Source of the DNA: an uncultured Bacillota bacterium
GTDB lineage: Bacteria > Bacillota_I > Bacilli_A > Culicoidibacterales > ZOR0006
Length of the DNA stretch: 64,000 bases
Assembly (NCBI GenBank): GCA_945956935.1
Contig: CAMFJD010000001.1
Span: forward strand, 62,001-126,000
Direction of reading: 5' to 3'
The notes under the pieces are model-generated. The model made no database searches and had not been told where the DNA came from. It was given only the letters and a program-made list of their open reading frames with translations. Position 1 is the first letter of the stretch. The number at the start of each line of letters is the position of its first letter. Positions 34,007-43,620 of the stretch are shown in pieces. Made by a program: the position numbers and the translations under genes.

Positions 34007-34793
34007 TAGCATTGAAAAATTAACTGACTTAGAATATCAAGTACAAATTGTCGATAATGACTTGATAGAAACATTTATTGTACTTGAAGATACATTGCTC
34101 AGTATGCAGATTGTAAAACCACAGCCGATTGAACGTTGGCAGTATGAGCAATTAAAGACTAATGATGCACATATTTATCGTATGGCAATTCATTACTTGA
34201 GTTTTCGCATCCGTAGTCGGTATGAATTAGAGCACTATCTGTTGAAAAAAGAAGCTACAGCCGACCAAACAAACAATGTTATCCAAAAATTAATTGCACA
34301 AGGATATATCAATGATTTTGTTTTTGCTCAAGCGTATGTGAAAACAGCAATGATAGATTATAAACAAGGACCAAAAAAAATTGAGCAAGTATTAAAGCAA
34401 AAACATCGAATTGATGAAGATGCCTTAAGTGATGCAATGCAATGCTATTCACATGACCAACAGTACGAAAATTGTGAAAAATTATATAATAGACTGATTC
34501 GTACAAATAAGAAATATACAGGATATATGTTAAGGCAACAAATACAACAAAAATTACAACTTGCAGGTTACAGTGCACAAATAATTCAATCTATATTACA
34601 ACAATTTGAATCCGAGCAAAATAATGAGCTATTTGAACAAATATCACTACGTGTGTATCGACGATTGATTCGTGAAACAGATCCGTATAAGAAACGTCAA
34701 AAATTTCAACAAAAAATGTATCAATACGGCTTTAGCAGTGAATGTAGTCGAGTTCGGTTTGAACAAATGGAGGAAGACAATGAAGAAAATTAA
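33996..34793 (+). CDS. recX: Regulatory protein RecX
   Basis: A 265-residue RecX with three helical repeats (about residues 60-100, 105-150 and 155-260); AIHYLSFRIRSRYELEHYL and YQYGFSSECSRV are family features. RecX binds RecA filaments and limits recombination and the SOS response. Its start overlaps the upstream glycolipid gene by 11 bases and its end overlaps wecB by 14, so its expression is tied to envelope genes. Confidence 0.92.
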   Translation: MKISSIEKLTDLEYQVQIVDNDLIETFIVLEDTLLSMQIVKPQPIERWQYEQLKTNDAHIYRMAIHYLSFRIRSRYELEHYLLKKEATADQTNNVIQKLIAQGYINDFVFAQAYVKTAMIDYKQGPKKIEQVLKQKHRIDEDALSDAMQCYSHDQQYENCEKLYNRLIRTNKKYTGYMLRQQIQQKLQLAGYSAQIIQSILQQFESEQNNELFEQISLRVYRRLIRETDPYKKRQKFQQKMYQYGFSSECSRVRFEQMEEDNEEN

Positions 34794-35907
34794 AGTATTG
34801 CTTGCGTTTGGAACACGTCCGGAAGCAATTAAAATGGCGCCATTAGTAAAAGTATTACAAGCAAAAAATGAACGATTTGAAACAGTTGTTACTGTTACGG
34901 GTCAACATCGACAAATGTTAGACCAAGTATTACAAGCCTTTGATATTGTACCTGATATTGATTTGTCCGTGATGAAGCCAGGACAAACCTTGTATGATGT
35001 AACGAGTAATGTTTTATTAGGAATGAAAGAAGTGTTAGAGCAAGAAAAACCTCAGATTGTATTAGTACATGGTGATACAACAACGACATTTGCTACAGCT
35101 TTAGCAGCGTTTTATCAACAAATTCCAGTTGGTCATGTTGAAGCGGGATTACGTACATATGATATATATTCGCCGTTTCCTGAAGAATTCAATCGCCAGG
35201 CAACAGGCAATATTGCGACATTACATTTTGCGCCAACGAAAGTTGCAAAGGCGCATTTAATGCAAGAGCAAAAAGCAGAAGAAACGATTTTTGTCACGGG
35301 AAATACAGCAATCGATGCATTACGAACAACAGTAAAATCAGCATATAGCCATCCAATTATCGATTGGGTTGGTAGTGATAAAATGATTTTATTAACAGCA
35401 CATCGACGCGAAAATCTAGGTGAACCTATGCGTCATATGTTTCAAGCAATTCGCCGAATTATTGATGAACACGATGATTTGAAAGTTGTTTATCCAGTGC
35501 ACTTAAATCCGCTTGTACAAGCGGCAGCAGCGGATATTTTAGGAAATCATGAGCGTATTCGTTTGATTGAACCATTAGAAGTATTAGATTTCCATAATTT
35601 TTTAAATAAGGCTCATATTATCTTAACTGATAGTGGTGGAATTCAAGAAGAGGCACCATCACTTGGTAAACCAGTTTTAGTTATGCGTGATACAACTGAG
35701 CGGCCGGAAGGTGTTGAAGCGGGTACATTAAAATTAGTTGGGACAGATGAAGAGGTTATTTATCGAGAGTTTAAAACATTATTGATGAACGAGGAAGCTT
35801 ATACAGCTATGGCACAAGCAGCGAATCCATATGGTGATGGAACAGCGAGTGAACAAATAGCAGTAGCCATTAGTAATTATTACGCTTCATTGTCAAATGA
35901 AAACTAA
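34780..35907 (+). CDS. wecB: UDP-N-acetylglucosamine 2-epimerase (non-hydrolysing)
   Basis: A 375-residue WecB/MnaA enzyme interconverting UDP-GlcNAc and UDP-ManNAc. Visible: AFGTRPEAIKMAPLVK at residues about 7-22, HGDTTTTFATALAAF near 94, AGLRTYDIYSPFPEE, and LTDSGGIQEEAPSLGKP near 286. The ATG at 34780 follows GGAGGAAG; an upstream reading from 34672 would run through recX. UDP-ManNAc points to wall teichoic acid linkage or a ManNAc-containing capsule, consistent with the TagO-like gene downstream. Confidence 0.95.
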   Translation: MKKIKVLLAFGTRPEAIKMAPLVKVLQAKNERFETVVTVTGQHRQMLDQVLQAFDIVPDIDLSVMKPGQTLYDVTSNVLLGMKEVLEQEKPQIVLVHGDTTTTFATALAAFYQQIPVGHVEAGLRTYDIYSPFPEEFNRQATGNIATLHFAPTKVAKAHLMQEQKAEETIFVTGNTAIDALRTTVKSAYSHPIIDWVGSDKMILLTAHRRENLGEPMRHMFQAIRRIIDEHDDLKVVYPVHLNPLVQAAAADILGNHERIRLIEPLEVLDFHNFLNKAHIILTDSGGIQEEAPSLGKPVLVMRDTTERPEGVEAGTLKLVGTDEEVIYREFKTLLMNEEAYTAMAQAANPYGDGTASEQIAVAISNYYASLSNEN

Positions 35908-35954
35908 TTTGTTATACTAAAAATTGTATGATGATAAAAAAAGGAGATTTATAT

Positions 35955-36875
35955 ATGCAAAAAATGAAACGAGTACGTAAAGCAGTTATTCCAGCAGCAG
36001 GAATGGGAACACGCTTTTTGCCAGCAACAAAAGCACAGCCAAAAGAAATGTTGCCAATAGTTGATAAACCGACAATTCAGTACATTATTGAAGAAGCAGT
36101 CGCATCAGGAATAGAAGAAATACTAATCATTACGAGTGGAACAAAACGCTCAATTGAAGATCATTTTGATAAGTCGTATGAGTTGGAAGATACATTAGCC
36201 AAAAAAGGAAAAAAAGAAATGTTAGAAATGGTACAAGGAATTTCTAACATGGTTAACATTCATTATATTCGTCAAAAAGAAGCTTTAGGATTAGGACATG
36301 CTGTTTTGCAAGCAAAAGCATTTATTCAAAATGAACCATTTGCGGTGTTACTTGGTGATGATGTAGTTGTTAATAAAGAAGGACAACCAGCATTGAAACA
36401 ATTAATCAATGCATACGACGAAAAGCAAGCATCAGTTCTTGGAGTACAAACAGTTGCATTAAGCGATGTAGATAAATATGGAATCGTGGCACCAAGTCAG
36501 TCAGTACCACAAAAGGGGCGTCTCGTAAAGCTTGCTGATATGGTGGAAAAGCCGAAACAAGCAAATGCACCAAGTCAAATGGCGGTATTAGGACGGTATG
36601 TTTTAACACCAGAAATTTTTGAACTATTAGCAAATCAAACGCCAGGAGCAGGAAATGAAATTCAATTAACGGATGCCATCAAACGTTTAATGGATCGCCA
36701 AGCAGTATATGCATATGATTTTGAAGGACAGCGCTATGATTTAGGTGATAAATTTGGCTTTATTAAAGCAACAATTGATTTTGCACTTGATCGTCCTGAA
36801 TTGCACGATGATGTATATGCATATTTACAGCAACTTGTCCAAACGAATACTGTTGATACAAGTAACGAAAAGTAA
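35955..36875 (+). CDS. galU: UTP-glucose-1-phosphate uridylyltransferase
   Basis: A 306-residue nucleotidyltransferase making UDP-glucose. Signature AVIPAAGMGTRFLPATKAQP near residue 12, and GDDVVVN near 132 coordinates metal. UDP-glucose feeds the diacylglycerol glucosyltransferase and probably the glycosyltransferases upstream. AAAAAAAGGAG lies 8 bases before the ATG. The neighbours wecB and tagO-like suggest one sugar-nucleotide module. Confidence 0.96.
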   Translation: MQKMKRVRKAVIPAAGMGTRFLPATKAQPKEMLPIVDKPTIQYIIEEAVASGIEEILIITSGTKRSIEDHFDKSYELEDTLAKKGKKEMLEMVQGISNMVNIHYIRQKEALGLGHAVLQAKAFIQNEPFAVLLGDDVVVNKEGQPALKQLINAYDEKQASVLGVQTVALSDVDKYGIVAPSQSVPQKGRLVKLADMVEKPKQANAPSQMAVLGRYVLTPEIFELLANQTPGAGNEIQLTDAIKRLMDRQAVYAYDFEGQRYDLGDKFGFIKATIDFALDRPELHDDVYAYLQQLVQTNTVDTSNEK

Positions 36876-36888
36876 TAGGTAAGAGTTC

Positions 36889-37956
36889 ATGACAGGTATT
36901 GAAATTTTTACTATTCTTTTGACGTGCTTTGCAATTAGTTGGTGTAGTATGCCTTTTGTGAAGCGAATGGCTATACAAATTAAAGCTGTGGATCATCCAG
37001 ATCAAAAAAGAAAATTTCACAAAGGTGTGATTCCACGGCTTGGGGGGCTTGCTATCTATTTATCATTTATCATTGGATATGTGTTATTTGGTAGCGAATT
37101 TAAAGGATTAGATCACGTACTTGTTGGCTCATTTATTATTATTTTGATCGGTATATATGATGATATCACACCGATAAAACCATTAGTAAAATTTGGTGGA
37201 CAACTCTTGGCAGCTATTATCGTCGTCTATAGTGGTCAGTTTATGATTAATGAATTTGTCCTGATACCAGGATTTACAATTGAATTTCCACTATGGTTCT
37301 CACCAATTTTCACATTGCTTTGGATTGTTGGAATTACAAATGCTGTGAATTTAATTGATGGTCTTGATGGATTAGCAAGTGGAATTTCAGCGATTACATT
37401 AATGACGCTCGCGTTTTTAGCTGTATTTGATGGAAGTCATTTTGCTGCAACTGTAACACTTATTTTGCTTGGATCAACATTAGGTTTTATTGTCTTTAAT
37501 TTTCCACCGGCAACTATTTTCATGGGAGATACAGGCTCGAATTTTCTTGGTTTTATGATTGCAGTTCTTTCAATTTTAGGTTATAAACAAGCAGCTTTTG
37601 CTTCGTTTCTCATGCCGATTGTAATGCTGGGTGTACCAATTTTGGATACCTTTGTTGCAATTATTCGTCGTAGGCTAAGAGGGCAGTCAATTGGAGAACC
37701 AGACCGCGAACATTTACACCATAAACTCCTTGATTCAACAGCTTCATCCACAAAAACACTCCTTATTATTTATGGGATTTCAGCATTGTTTTCTGTGACG
37801 GCAGTTGTCTATGGAATTCGTAAGACATGGGGGCTGATCTTACTAGCTCTTTTACTTGTGTGTGTGGAGATATTTATTGAACGATTTGAGTTGATTGGAC
37901 CAAAATATAAACCGTTGTCAAGTTTATACCAGCTATTTACACAGCGAAAACAATAA
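36889..37956 (+). CDS. Undecaprenyl-phosphate GlcNAc-1-phosphate transferase (TagO/WecA type)
   Basis: A 355-residue polytopic enzyme of the MraY/WecA superfamily: DHPDQKRKFHKGVIPRLGGL (about 26-45), GIYDDITPI, NLIDGLDGLASG (about 154-165), FMGDTGSNFLGF and DREHLHHKLL. It starts lipid-linked wall polymer synthesis by placing GlcNAc-1-P on undecaprenyl phosphate. It lacks the MurNAc-pentapeptide signature of MraY. With wecB, galU, the transferases and the LCP ligase it could complete a glycan assembly route. A terminator follows. Confidence 0.93.
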   Translation: MTGIEIFTILLTCFAISWCSMPFVKRMAIQIKAVDHPDQKRKFHKGVIPRLGGLAIYLSFIIGYVLFGSEFKGLDHVLVGSFIIILIGIYDDITPIKPLVKFGGQLLAAIIVVYSGQFMINEFVLIPGFTIEFPLWFSPIFTLLWIVGITNAVNLIDGLDGLASGISAITLMTLAFLAVFDGSHFAATVTLILLGSTLGFIVFNFPPATIFMGDTGSNFLGFMIAVLSILGYKQAAFASFLMPIVMLGVPILDTFVAIIRRRLRGQSIGEPDREHLHHKLLDSTASSTKTLLIIYGISALFSVTAVVYGIRKTWGLILLALLLVCVEIFIERFELIGPKYKPLSSLYQLFTQRKQ

Positions 37957-37961
37957 AAATG

Positions 37962-37996
37962 AACGCTAGCTCATCATGAAGAGTTAGCGTTTTTTG
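37962..37996 (+). terminator. Terminator of the wecB-galU-tagO-like genes
   Basis: AACGCTAGCTC pairs with GAGTTAGCGTT and is followed by T residues. Confidence 0.92.
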
Positions 37997-38052
37997 TTAC
38001 AGAGTAAGGTGAGAAGTTTTTTGGTCCTTACTATAATAAATAGGTGCATGAG

Positions 38053-38081
38053 TTGATTTTTCACTGCTTTTACACTATACT
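38053..38081 (+). promoter_or_regulatory. Promoter of yhaM
   Basis: TTGATT (38053-38058), a 17-bp spacer and TATACT (38076-38081) resemble a vegetative promoter about 90 bases before the gene. Confidence 0.65.
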
Positions 38082-38170
38082 TTTGTGTGAAGAGAAAGTT
38101 TCTGGCAGATTAAGAACGTAAGTAAACAGGACTTTAACACTGAATGAAATCACTTATGAGGATGATAAAA

Positions 38171-39133
38171 ATGAAAGTAGTCGAAATACATAAATTGACA
38201 GATGGAACAACTGTCGAACAAGCACCATATTTATTAAGTGGACTTACACATGGTACTGCAAATAATGGACAGTTATATTTAAATTTAGAGTTTCAAGATA
38301 GTACCGGTACGATTAGTGGTAAATTATGGCAAGCAAACCAAGAAATTTTACAACAAGTATCAGAATTAGTAGGGACTATTATTGAAGCAAGTTTTGTTAA
38401 AAATACATATCGTAATCAAACACAGTTAAAGGTAATTAAATTACAACGAGCAGAAAATGTTGCATTGGAGCAATTTATTGAAACAGCTCCGATGGCTAGT
38501 GATGCAATGCAACAAGAAGTTGCTAACTATATCCAAGCGATTATTAATTCTGACGTACAAATACTAGTGCAATCATTAATGACAAAGTATCATGAGTCTT
38601 TTTATCGTTTTCCAGCAGCAAGTAAGAATCATCATGATTACATGGGCGGATTGGCATACCATACAATCTGTATGCTCCGACTTGCTAAAATGATGAAAGA
38701 ATTATACCCAATTTTAAATAGTGACTATTTATATGCTGGTGTGTTATTACATGACTTAGGGAAAGTTGTTGAATTATCAGGCCCAATTGCAACGGAGTAT
38801 ACGACAAAGGGGAAACTCATAGGTCATATCAATATTATGGTAAGTGAAATTGAGGTCATGTCACAACGATTACAGATGCATAGCGAAACTCAACAAGAAG
38901 TAGTGATGATTTTACAACATCTTGTGTTGAGCCATCACGGAAAACTCGAATATGGATCACCAAAACTTCCAATGATGATGGAAGCAGAAATGCTCACATA
39001 TATTGATAATATCGATGCTAAAATGATGATGATGGAACGAGCACTTCAAGGGATTGAACCAGGTGAGTTCTCACAACGTGTTTTTGCACTAGAGAATCGT
39101 CAATTATATCAACCAAAATCAGATAAACAATAA
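38171..39133 (+). CDS. yhaM: 3'-5' exoribonuclease YhaM family
   Basis: A 320-residue protein with an N-terminal OB fold (residues about 10-95) and an HD domain: YHTICMLRLAKMMKE near residue 166 and LLHDLGKVVELSG near 198, with a later LSHHGKLEYGSP. YhaM trims RNA and DNA 3' ends in Firmicutes and contributes to mRNA decay and repair. GAGGATG stands before the ATG at 38171; upstream in-frame ATG codons are less well placed. Confidence 0.92.
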   Translation: MKVVEIHKLTDGTTVEQAPYLLSGLTHGTANNGQLYLNLEFQDSTGTISGKLWQANQEILQQVSELVGTIIEASFVKNTYRNQTQLKVIKLQRAENVALEQFIETAPMASDAMQQEVANYIQAIINSDVQILVQSLMTKYHESFYRFPAASKNHHDYMGGLAYHTICMLRLAKMMKELYPILNSDYLYAGVLLHDLGKVVELSGPIATEYTTKGKLIGHINIMVSEIEVMSQRLQMHSETQQEVVMILQHLVLSHHGKLEYGSPKLPMMMEAEMLTYIDNIDAKMMMMERALQGIEPGEFSQRVFALENRQLYQPKSDKQ

Positions 39134-39199
39134 AAACAAAGGTAATAATATGTAAAAGTATGTTACAATATAAAAGATATTGTAAACTAAGGTGAGAGT

Positions 39200-39673
39200 A
39201 TGAAGCGTTGGATTTTATATATGATTACAGTGAGTGTGATTATTATTGACCAAATAACAAAGTATTTTGTGGCAAATTATATGGAGCTAGGCCAACGAAT
39301 TGAAGTGATTCCTAACTTTTTCACGATTACGTCGCATCGTAATACTGGGGCAGCATTTAGTATTTTAGAGGGAAAGCTTGATTTTTTATTAATTGTTACT
39401 ATTTTTGCCCTTGGATTTTTTATTTATTTGATTGAGAAATATCGTAAAACAGACAAGTGGCTCGTTATTACAGTAGCATTTATGCTTGGTGGGGCAATTG
39501 GAAACTTTGTTGATCGAGTATTATTTGGTGAAGTTGTTGATTTTTTTGCTTTTCAATTTGGTAGCTATCATTTTGCAATTTTCAATGTTGCTGATATTGC
39601 TTTATCGGTTGGTATGGTTGCGTTTGCAACCTGCTTAGTATTTGCTGATTATGTAGCAACAAAAACAGAATAA
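39200..39673 (+). CDS. lspA: Lipoprotein signal peptidase II
   Basis: A 157-residue membrane aspartyl protease with four helices that removes signal peptides from diacylated prolipoproteins. The conserved blocks NTGAAFSIL (near 49), GGAIGNFVDRV (near 98) and VVDFFAF with the catalytic aspartates are present. It should process the sugar-binding lipoprotein encoded at 16.9 kb. AAGGTGAGAGT precedes the ATG. Confidence 0.97.
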   Translation: MKRWILYMITVSVIIIDQITKYFVANYMELGQRIEVIPNFFTITSHRNTGAAFSILEGKLDFLLIVTIFALGFFIYLIEKYRKTDKWLVITVAFMLGGAIGNFVDRVLFGEVVDFFAFQFGSYHFAIFNVADIALSVGMVAFATCLVFADYVATKTE

Positions 39674-39715
39674 AAAGGGCCGATGTTCTTTGTAAGTAAG
39701 AACACCGGCTCTTTT
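39673..39715 (+). terminator. Terminator after lspA
   Basis: AAAAGGGCCGATGTTCTT pairs with AAGAACACCGGCTCTTTT, with two G-U type pairs, around a short loop. Confidence 0.9.
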
Positions 39716-39852
39716 GACTGTAAAAATGATAATTTGATAGGAAAATAGCTAAGGCTAGTTTTTATAATCGAAAAATGGTAAAATTTGAAAGAAAAAAATT
39801 TACATGCTCGCTAGCGACAAAAATTTGCAATGAGTAATGAAAGGTGATTATA

Positions 39853-40776
39853 ATGAGAATAACAGTTAAGCAAGAGCAAAATGGTGCTCGTGTTGATAAA
39901 TTAGTGAGTGATATGATAGCTGAGGTATCACGCTCACAGGTACAACAGTTAGTGAAAGATGGACATTTATTAGTAAATGATCAACCAGTAAAAACGAATT
40001 ATAAATTACGTACTGGAGATGTGATTATTTTTGAAATTCCTGCACCAGTTCCACTAGAAGTGAAACCAGTACAAATGGATCTTGATATTTATTATGAGGA
40101 TGCTGATGTCATTGTTGTCAACAAACCAACAGGGATGGTTGTGCATCCGGCTGCTGGACATCAAGATGATACATTAGTAAATGGTCTTGTTGCACAAGTA
40201 ACTGATTTATCAGGAATTAACGGTGTCATGCGTCCGGGAATTGTGCATCGTATTGATAAAGATACATCTGGATTACTTATGGTAGCCAAAAATGATCAGG
40301 CTCATGAAGGTCTTGTGAAACAATTACAAAATAAAAGTGTTACACGTCGTTATATCGCGTTAGTGCATGGTGTCATTAATCACCAACGCGGTAAAATTGA
40401 TGCGCCAATTGGTCGTGATGTGACGGATCGCTTAAAAATGACAACAACGCATATTAATTCAAAAGAAGCTGTTACTCATTTTCAAGTGATAGAACGATAT
40501 AAAAATTATACTTTGGTGGAATGTCGTCTTGAAACAGGACGGACACACCAAATCCGTGTGCATATGAATTATATTGGCTTTCCATTAGTTGGTGATCCAT
40601 TATATGGTCCACAAAAAACGATTACACGTAAACATGGCCAGTTTTTACATGCGCAAACGCTCGGATTTATGCATCCACGCACTGATGAATACATTGAGTT
40701 TAGTGCACCACTACCAACGTATTTTACGGAAGTGATTGAGTCATTACGTCAACAAGTTCAAGATGATGAAAGATAA
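39853..40776 (+). CDS. RluD-family 23S rRNA pseudouridine synthase
   Basis: A 307-residue enzyme: an N-terminal S4 RNA-binding domain (residues about 10-70, DKLVSDMIAEVSRSQVQQLV), then the RluD catalytic domain with RPGIVHRIDKDTSGLLMVAK near residue 126, whose Asp is the nucleophile, and GRTHQIRVHM near 228. It isomerises uridines in 23S rRNA (RluD acts at helix 69). lspA-rluD adjacency is standard in Firmicutes, though here a terminator separates them. Confidence 0.94.
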   Translation: MRITVKQEQNGARVDKLVSDMIAEVSRSQVQQLVKDGHLLVNDQPVKTNYKLRTGDVIIFEIPAPVPLEVKPVQMDLDIYYEDADVIVVNKPTGMVVHPAAGHQDDTLVNGLVAQVTDLSGINGVMRPGIVHRIDKDTSGLLMVAKNDQAHEGLVKQLQNKSVTRRYIALVHGVINHQRGKIDAPIGRDVTDRLKMTTTHINSKEAVTHFQVIERYKNYTLVECRLETGRTHQIRVHMNYIGFPLVGDPLYGPQKTITRKHGQFLHAQTLGFMHPRTDEYIEFSAPLPTYFTEVIESLRQQVQDDER

Positions 40777-40795
40777 TGATAGGTGAAGCAGCAAA

Positions 40796-41950
40796 ATGAA
40801 AATTAAAAATATAAAATCTGCAGTGCGTAGTGTTCGTTTTTTCTATTTATTTTATTTAGTTGGTGTTGGTCTATTTTATAATTTATTACCACTTTATTTA
40901 CAAGAGAATCTTGGTTTTGACGCAACAAGTATTGGTGTGATTATGTCAGTTGCATCCATTATGTCGATTGGAGTTGCTACATTTTGGGGGATTGCGGCAG
41001 ATGTGACGAAAAATCCAAAACTGATATTAACAATTGTTTTAGGTTGCTCTGGACTGATTGTTTTGTTATCGGGTAAGGCAACAACATTTGTAGCAATGCT
41101 CATAATGATGATTTTATTTGAATTTTTCCGCTCAGGTATTTTTCCGTTAATTGATAGTACAGCAACTACGATTGCTATGCGATCAGATGTTGCTTTTAGT
41201 CAAATGAGATGGTGTGGATCGCTAGGATATGCAGTCAGTATCTTAGCATTTGCTCCTTTGCTTGAATCAATAGGATTAAACTTAATTTTTATCTTATTTA
41301 TGTTTTTCTTGGCCTTGCCAATTTTATTTGTTCGACAATTACCGAATCCAGCTACAAAGGAGCAAATAAATTTTAAGATTGATATGAAGTATCTTTTTAC
41401 CAATAAATTGTATTGGTTTATCTTATTTATTGGTGCTTTTAATTTTGGATCGATGAATGCTTCATCAAATTATTTAGCACTACATGTTCAAACATTAGGA
41501 GGTGGAGTGCTGGCTGTCGGTATTTGTACATTAATAGCGGCAGGAATTTCAGAAGTACCTGCATTGATGTATGTCGAACGAATTTATCATCGACTAGGGA
41601 TGGAACGGACATTACTAATCGGGTTAGGTGTAACGTTATTTCGTTGGATCGTTGCATTCTTTGCACCTAACCTAGCAATATTTTTCTTGACAGCATTTTG
41701 TCACGGAATTGCATTTGCCTTTGTTCAACCGGCAGTATTTACTCTTATTCGGCGGCATGTATCAGAATCGGTAAGTGGGACAGCTATCGCATTAAATGCT
41801 GCAATCAGTGGAGGAGTACTAACAATTATTAATGTCATTACTGGTAATATTATTGATGCAACAGGAAGTACAGCAATGATGTTTATAATTTTTATGATTG
41901 CATCGCTTATTTCAATAGGATTGATGCTTCAATATCGTAAAAAAGTTTAA
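40796..41950 (+). CDS. Major facilitator superfamily transporter (MFS_1-like/PPP type)
   Basis: A 384-residue permease with about 12 hydrophobic helices. The segment GVGLFYNLLPLYLQENLGFD in helices 1-2 resembles the PPP/nucleoside-symporter-like MFS group. The substrate cannot be inferred. It lies 20 bases after rluD and 22 before the rhomboid gene, so the three may be one transcript. Confidence 0.82.
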   Translation: MKIKNIKSAVRSVRFFYLFYLVGVGLFYNLLPLYLQENLGFDATSIGVIMSVASIMSIGVATFWGIAADVTKNPKLILTIVLGCSGLIVLLSGKATTFVAMLIMMILFEFFRSGIFPLIDSTATTIAMRSDVAFSQMRWCGSLGYAVSILAFAPLLESIGLNLIFILFMFFLALPILFVRQLPNPATKEQINFKIDMKYLFTNKLYWFILFIGAFNFGSMNASSNYLALHVQTLGGGVLAVGICTLIAAGISEVPALMYVERIYHRLGMERTLLIGLGVTLFRWIVAFFAPNLAIFFLTAFCHGIAFAFVQPAVFTLIRRHVSESVSGTAIALNAAISGGVLTIINVITGNIIDATGSTAMMFIIFMIASLISIGLMLQYRKKV

Positions 41951-41971
41951 TAGAGTTGTGGAGGAATAAAA

Positions 41972-42553
41972 ATGAATACATGGAGTAAGTGGTCGATTAC
42001 AAATGGTATTATTGTTTTATGTGTGCTGATTTTCATAGCAATGACATTTGCTGGCGGAAGTGAACAGGTATCTGTGCTCTTATCATTTGGTGCAATGCAA
42101 AATCAGTTTGTGCAACATGGTGAAGTATGGCGCTTAATAACGGCTAATTTTTTACATATTGGTATTTTTCATTTATTGATGAATATGGTAATTTATTATC
42201 AATTTGGTAATTTATTGGAATCTGTGCTAAAACGTTGGCAATATGTAATAGTTATTGTATGTGCTATGGTTATGACAACAACAGTAAGTTACTTTTTTGC
42301 GGATAATTATGCTGTATCAGCAGGGTGGAGTGGAGTACTGTTTGGAATTATGGGTGCTTTTATTGTGCTATCATTATTTTTCCCTCAACGTTTTCAGCAT
42401 TATGCTAAAAATATTATTATTCCAATTTTAGTCATTAATGTTATTATTGGTTTTTTGAATTCTGGTGTAAATTGGATTGGCCATTTTGGTGGATTTGTTG
42501 GTGGTTTTATCTCAATGTTTTTTATAGCAGCAGTTATCAGAAATAAAAAATAA
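41972..42553 (+). CDS. Rhomboid-family intramembrane serine protease
   Basis: A 193-residue polytopic protein with six helices. The catalytic serine motif GWSGVLFG is near residue 115 and the partner histidine WIGHFGGFVGG near 169, with HLLMNMVIYYQFG between. These define the rhomboid fold, which cuts membrane proteins within or next to a helix. The compact size suggests a minimal core. Substrates are unknown. A bidirectional terminator follows. Confidence 0.92.
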   Translation: MNTWSKWSITNGIIVLCVLIFIAMTFAGGSEQVSVLLSFGAMQNQFVQHGEVWRLITANFLHIGIFHLLMNMVIYYQFGNLLESVLKRWQYVIVIVCAMVMTTTVSYFFADNYAVSAGWSGVLFGIMGAFIVLSLFFPQRFQHYAKNIIIPILVINVIIGFLNSGVNWIGHFGGFVGGFISMFFIAAVIRNKK

Positions 42554-42580
42554 AAAACAGATAGTATGTATCTGTTTTTT
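42552..42580. terminator. Bidirectional terminator between rhomboid and RNase HIII genes
   Basis: AAAAACAGATA and TATCTGTTTTT pair, with A and T runs on both sides, between the two convergent genes. Confidence 0.88.
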
Positions 42581-43511
42581 ATTTTGATGATAATTGTGCT
42601 AAATCACGCATGAGAGAATCATGTTTAATTTGTTCTTTTGCTTTATTTGTATTGATAAAGTGTACTTTTGCAACTTGTGATAAAAGCTCGGGTTGTTGTT
42701 GGATGAGTTTAGCTGCTTGACTTGTTGCCATGTGATTTGATCCTCGTGAAAGTGAGAGACCAGTTAAATTTTCAAGTTTTTGCATTTCTTTCAAGAACAT
42801 GTATCGAGCAATAATTGACGAAAGAGCAATAGACATGTGATAATGACTATGTGCTGGTGAAAAATAAATATTATCGACAACATTTTTTTGAATTTTGAGA
42901 TAGTTAAAATAATGTTTCTCACTAACAAATTTATCGACAATAATTTTATCCGGTTTAAAGCCAATCTTTTCAATTGTTTTTGTTAGTGCTTGATTATGTA
43001 AAATTGCTTTCAGTTGATTCAGATTTAGACCTTTATTGATAAGCTCATTATATTTTGTATTATTTAAAATAATTGCACTATAAACAATGTCGGTTTGATC
43101 TTTAATTTTGATGAACTGTGGCACAATTTCTAAGATTTTTTCATCTGTTAATTTGCTTGACTTTCGAATCCCAATTTGTTCAAGAATTGCAATGTTATTT
43201 TTGGGAACATATGCAGAGACAATTGTTAATGGACCAAAGTAGTCACCGGCACCCGATTCATCAGATCCAAGTGCAGTTTCGAAATAGAGGGGTTCATGCG
43301 TATTGTCATGTCTGTTAGACCATAACTCATATGCTTGGCGGGCATTCGTCCCCTTAAAATAAACAGTATTATCTTCAATAATGATTTGTAGTCCTCGGTG
43401 TTCAATACAGAGCGTACACGATTGCGTGGAACATTCACCAAACGTATGGTAATAATCTTTAATTTCTTGGATAATAATAGTGTTTGTTGTGAGTGTGAAT
43501 GTTTGTGGCAT
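42579..43511 (-). CDS. RNase HIII, divergent copy 1
   Basis: A 310-residue RNase HIII homologue, the family that cuts RNA in RNA-DNA hybrids. The N-terminal substrate-binding domain carries an odd CSTQSCTLC cysteine cluster (residues about 28-36). The catalytic domain has SDESGAGDYFGP (D and E present) and IIVDKFV (third acid present), but where copy 2 reads PKAEGHS this copy reads PAHSHYH, so the fourth acidic metal ligand appears absent. GGAGGG precedes the ATG at 43511. It may be altered in metal binding or inactive, yet the frame is fully open. Confidence 0.87.
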   Translation of the reverse strand: MPQTFTLTTNTIIIQEIKDYYHTFGECSTQSCTLCIEHRGLQIIIEDNTVYFKGTNARQAYELWSNRHDNTHEPLYFETALGSDESGAGDYFGPLTIVSAYVPKNNIAILEQIGIRKSSKLTDEKILEIVPQFIKIKDQTDIVYSAIILNNTKYNELINKGLNLNQLKAILHNQALTKTIEKIGFKPDKIIVDKFVSEKHYFNYLKIQKNVVDNIYFSPAHSHYHMSIALSSIIARYMFLKEMQKLENLTGLSLSRGSNHMATSQAAKLIQQQPELLSQVAKVHFINTNKAKEQIKHDSLMRDLAQLSSK

Positions 43512-43620
43512 AGAAACTCCCTCCTTATCTACTTTCAGTCTAACGAAAATAAAACGGGACTTCAATAAAAAGTTAAGTGAAAAGGATAATATTATAGTTT
43601 TAAAAAAAGGAGGTAAAAAT

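Noticed and set aside
42579-43511. Calling RNase HIII copy 1 a pseudogene
   Set aside because: Although a catalytic acid seems missing, the frame is intact over 310 codons with a good ribosome site; a functional variant is equally possible.
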